Of a stretch of 6,785 nucleotides of DNA, positions 6,644-6,785 are shown one piece after another. Source of the stretch: an uncultured Collinsella sp. (GTDB lineage: Bacteria; Actinomycetota; Coriobacteriia; Coriobacteriales; Coriobacteriaceae); the NCBI GenBank assembly GCA_900551655.1, contig URWM01000085.1, forward strand, positions 1 through 6,785. The letters are read 5' to 3'. A program made the translations under genes and the position numbers. Numbering within the stretch: the first letter of the stretch is position 1; the number at the start of each line of letters is the position of its first letter. The notes under the pieces are model-generated. The model worked only from the letters and a program-made list of their open reading frames with translations. It searched no databases and had not been told where the DNA came from.

Positions 6644-6648
6644 AGGGG
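6644..6648 (+). promoter_or_regulatory. Ribosome binding site for the 3'-truncated gene
   Basis: AGGGG, preceded by further A bases, ends 5 nt before the ATG at 6654, which supports that codon as a true start. No convincing promoter was identified between the inverted repeat and this site. Confidence 0.7.
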
Positions 6649-6653
6649 TCGCG

Positions 6654-6740
6654 ATGAACAAGTTGAGGACGCTTGCCGATGTGCTGCGACAGGCTGGCTT
6701 TGCGCGCATCACGGGTCTGTTTCTTATCTTCTATCTGCTG
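6654..6740 (+). CDS. N-terminus of a membrane protein, cut by the contig end
   Basis: Twenty-nine genomic codons encode MNKLRTLADVLRQAGF followed by ARITGLFLIFYLL. A short amphipathic, basic leader leads straight into the start of a hydrophobic helix, as in a membrane protein with a cytoplasmic N-terminus. The frame stays open through the adapter, but everything after 6740 is artificial (it would add LSLIHISEPT and so on). The ATG has a good ribosome site. The pattern of a short basic segment followed at once by a helix recalls small actinobacterial ion-channel proteins (potassium channel family), but this is a weak resemblance from memory and the product should be called unknown. It is divergent from the tandem-receptor kinase, so the two may share regulatory DNA. 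Confidence 0.6.
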
Positions 6741-6785
6741 CTGTCTCTTATACACATCTCCGAGCCCACGAGACGTAGAGGAATC
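6741..6785 (-). other. Synthetic Illumina Nextera/Tn5 adapter with index, reverse orientation (not genomic)
   Basis: Positions 6741-6759 (CTGTCTCTTATACACATCT) are the reverse complement of the Tn5 mosaic end. The read-2 adapter continues to 6774, followed by index GTAGAGGA (6775-6782) and ATC from the P7 primer. The 45 nt are an exact reverse complement of positions 3-47, so both ends carry the same indexed adapter. This ends the real sequence at 6740. Confidence 0.98.

Noticed and set aside
1..6785. A 45-bp perfect terminal inverted repeat framing the whole window, resembling a transposon
   Set aside because: The repeat is Nextera/Tn5 adapter with index and primer bases; there is no transposase gene inside and the sequence is synthetic.

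Overview
The window looks like a fragment from a GC-rich anaerobic gut actinobacterium, most likely in the Coriobacteriia (Collinsella/Olsenella-like). That placement is inferred from GC-rich third codon positions, the style of the hybrid kinases and the NimA-like protein; no marker gene is present. Both ends are synthetic. Positions 1-47 and 6741-6785 are Illumina Nextera/Tn5 adapter with index bases, in inverted orientation, so real DNA runs only from 48 to 6740 and the genes at both ends are cut.

Layout: (i) 48-851 (+), a family 3 solute-binding lipoprotein that lacks only its first residues; (ii) 848-3040 (+), a membrane hybrid histidine kinase overlapping it by ATGA, with its own extracellular, probably Cache/PAS-like, domain; (iii) 3043-3082, a strong hairpin between convergent genes, probably a two-way terminator; (iv) 3110-3589 (-), a NimA-like FMN-binding split-barrel protein; (v) 3631-6435 (-), a second hybrid kinase, EvgS/BvgS-like, with two solute-binding domains fused to one polypeptide; (vi) 6436-6653, a divergent intergenic region with a 19-bp imperfect inverted repeat around a 10-bp palindrome; (vii) 6654-6740 (+), the first 29 codons of a membrane protein cut by the contig end.

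The main theme is two nutrient-type sensory kinases placed tail to tail. One uses a detached lipoprotein receptor plus a kinase with its own extracellular domain, an arrangement that recalls LuxP-LuxQ. The other has its receptor domains built in. Both end in a receiver domain with all key residues, and neither has an HPt or DNA-binding output in the window, so the next relay partner must lie elsewhere. The flavoprotein gene lies 41 nt downstream of the second kinase on the same strand and may be co-transcribed with it. All parts belong to known families; the paired-sensor arrangement and the intergenic palindrome are the points most worth following up.
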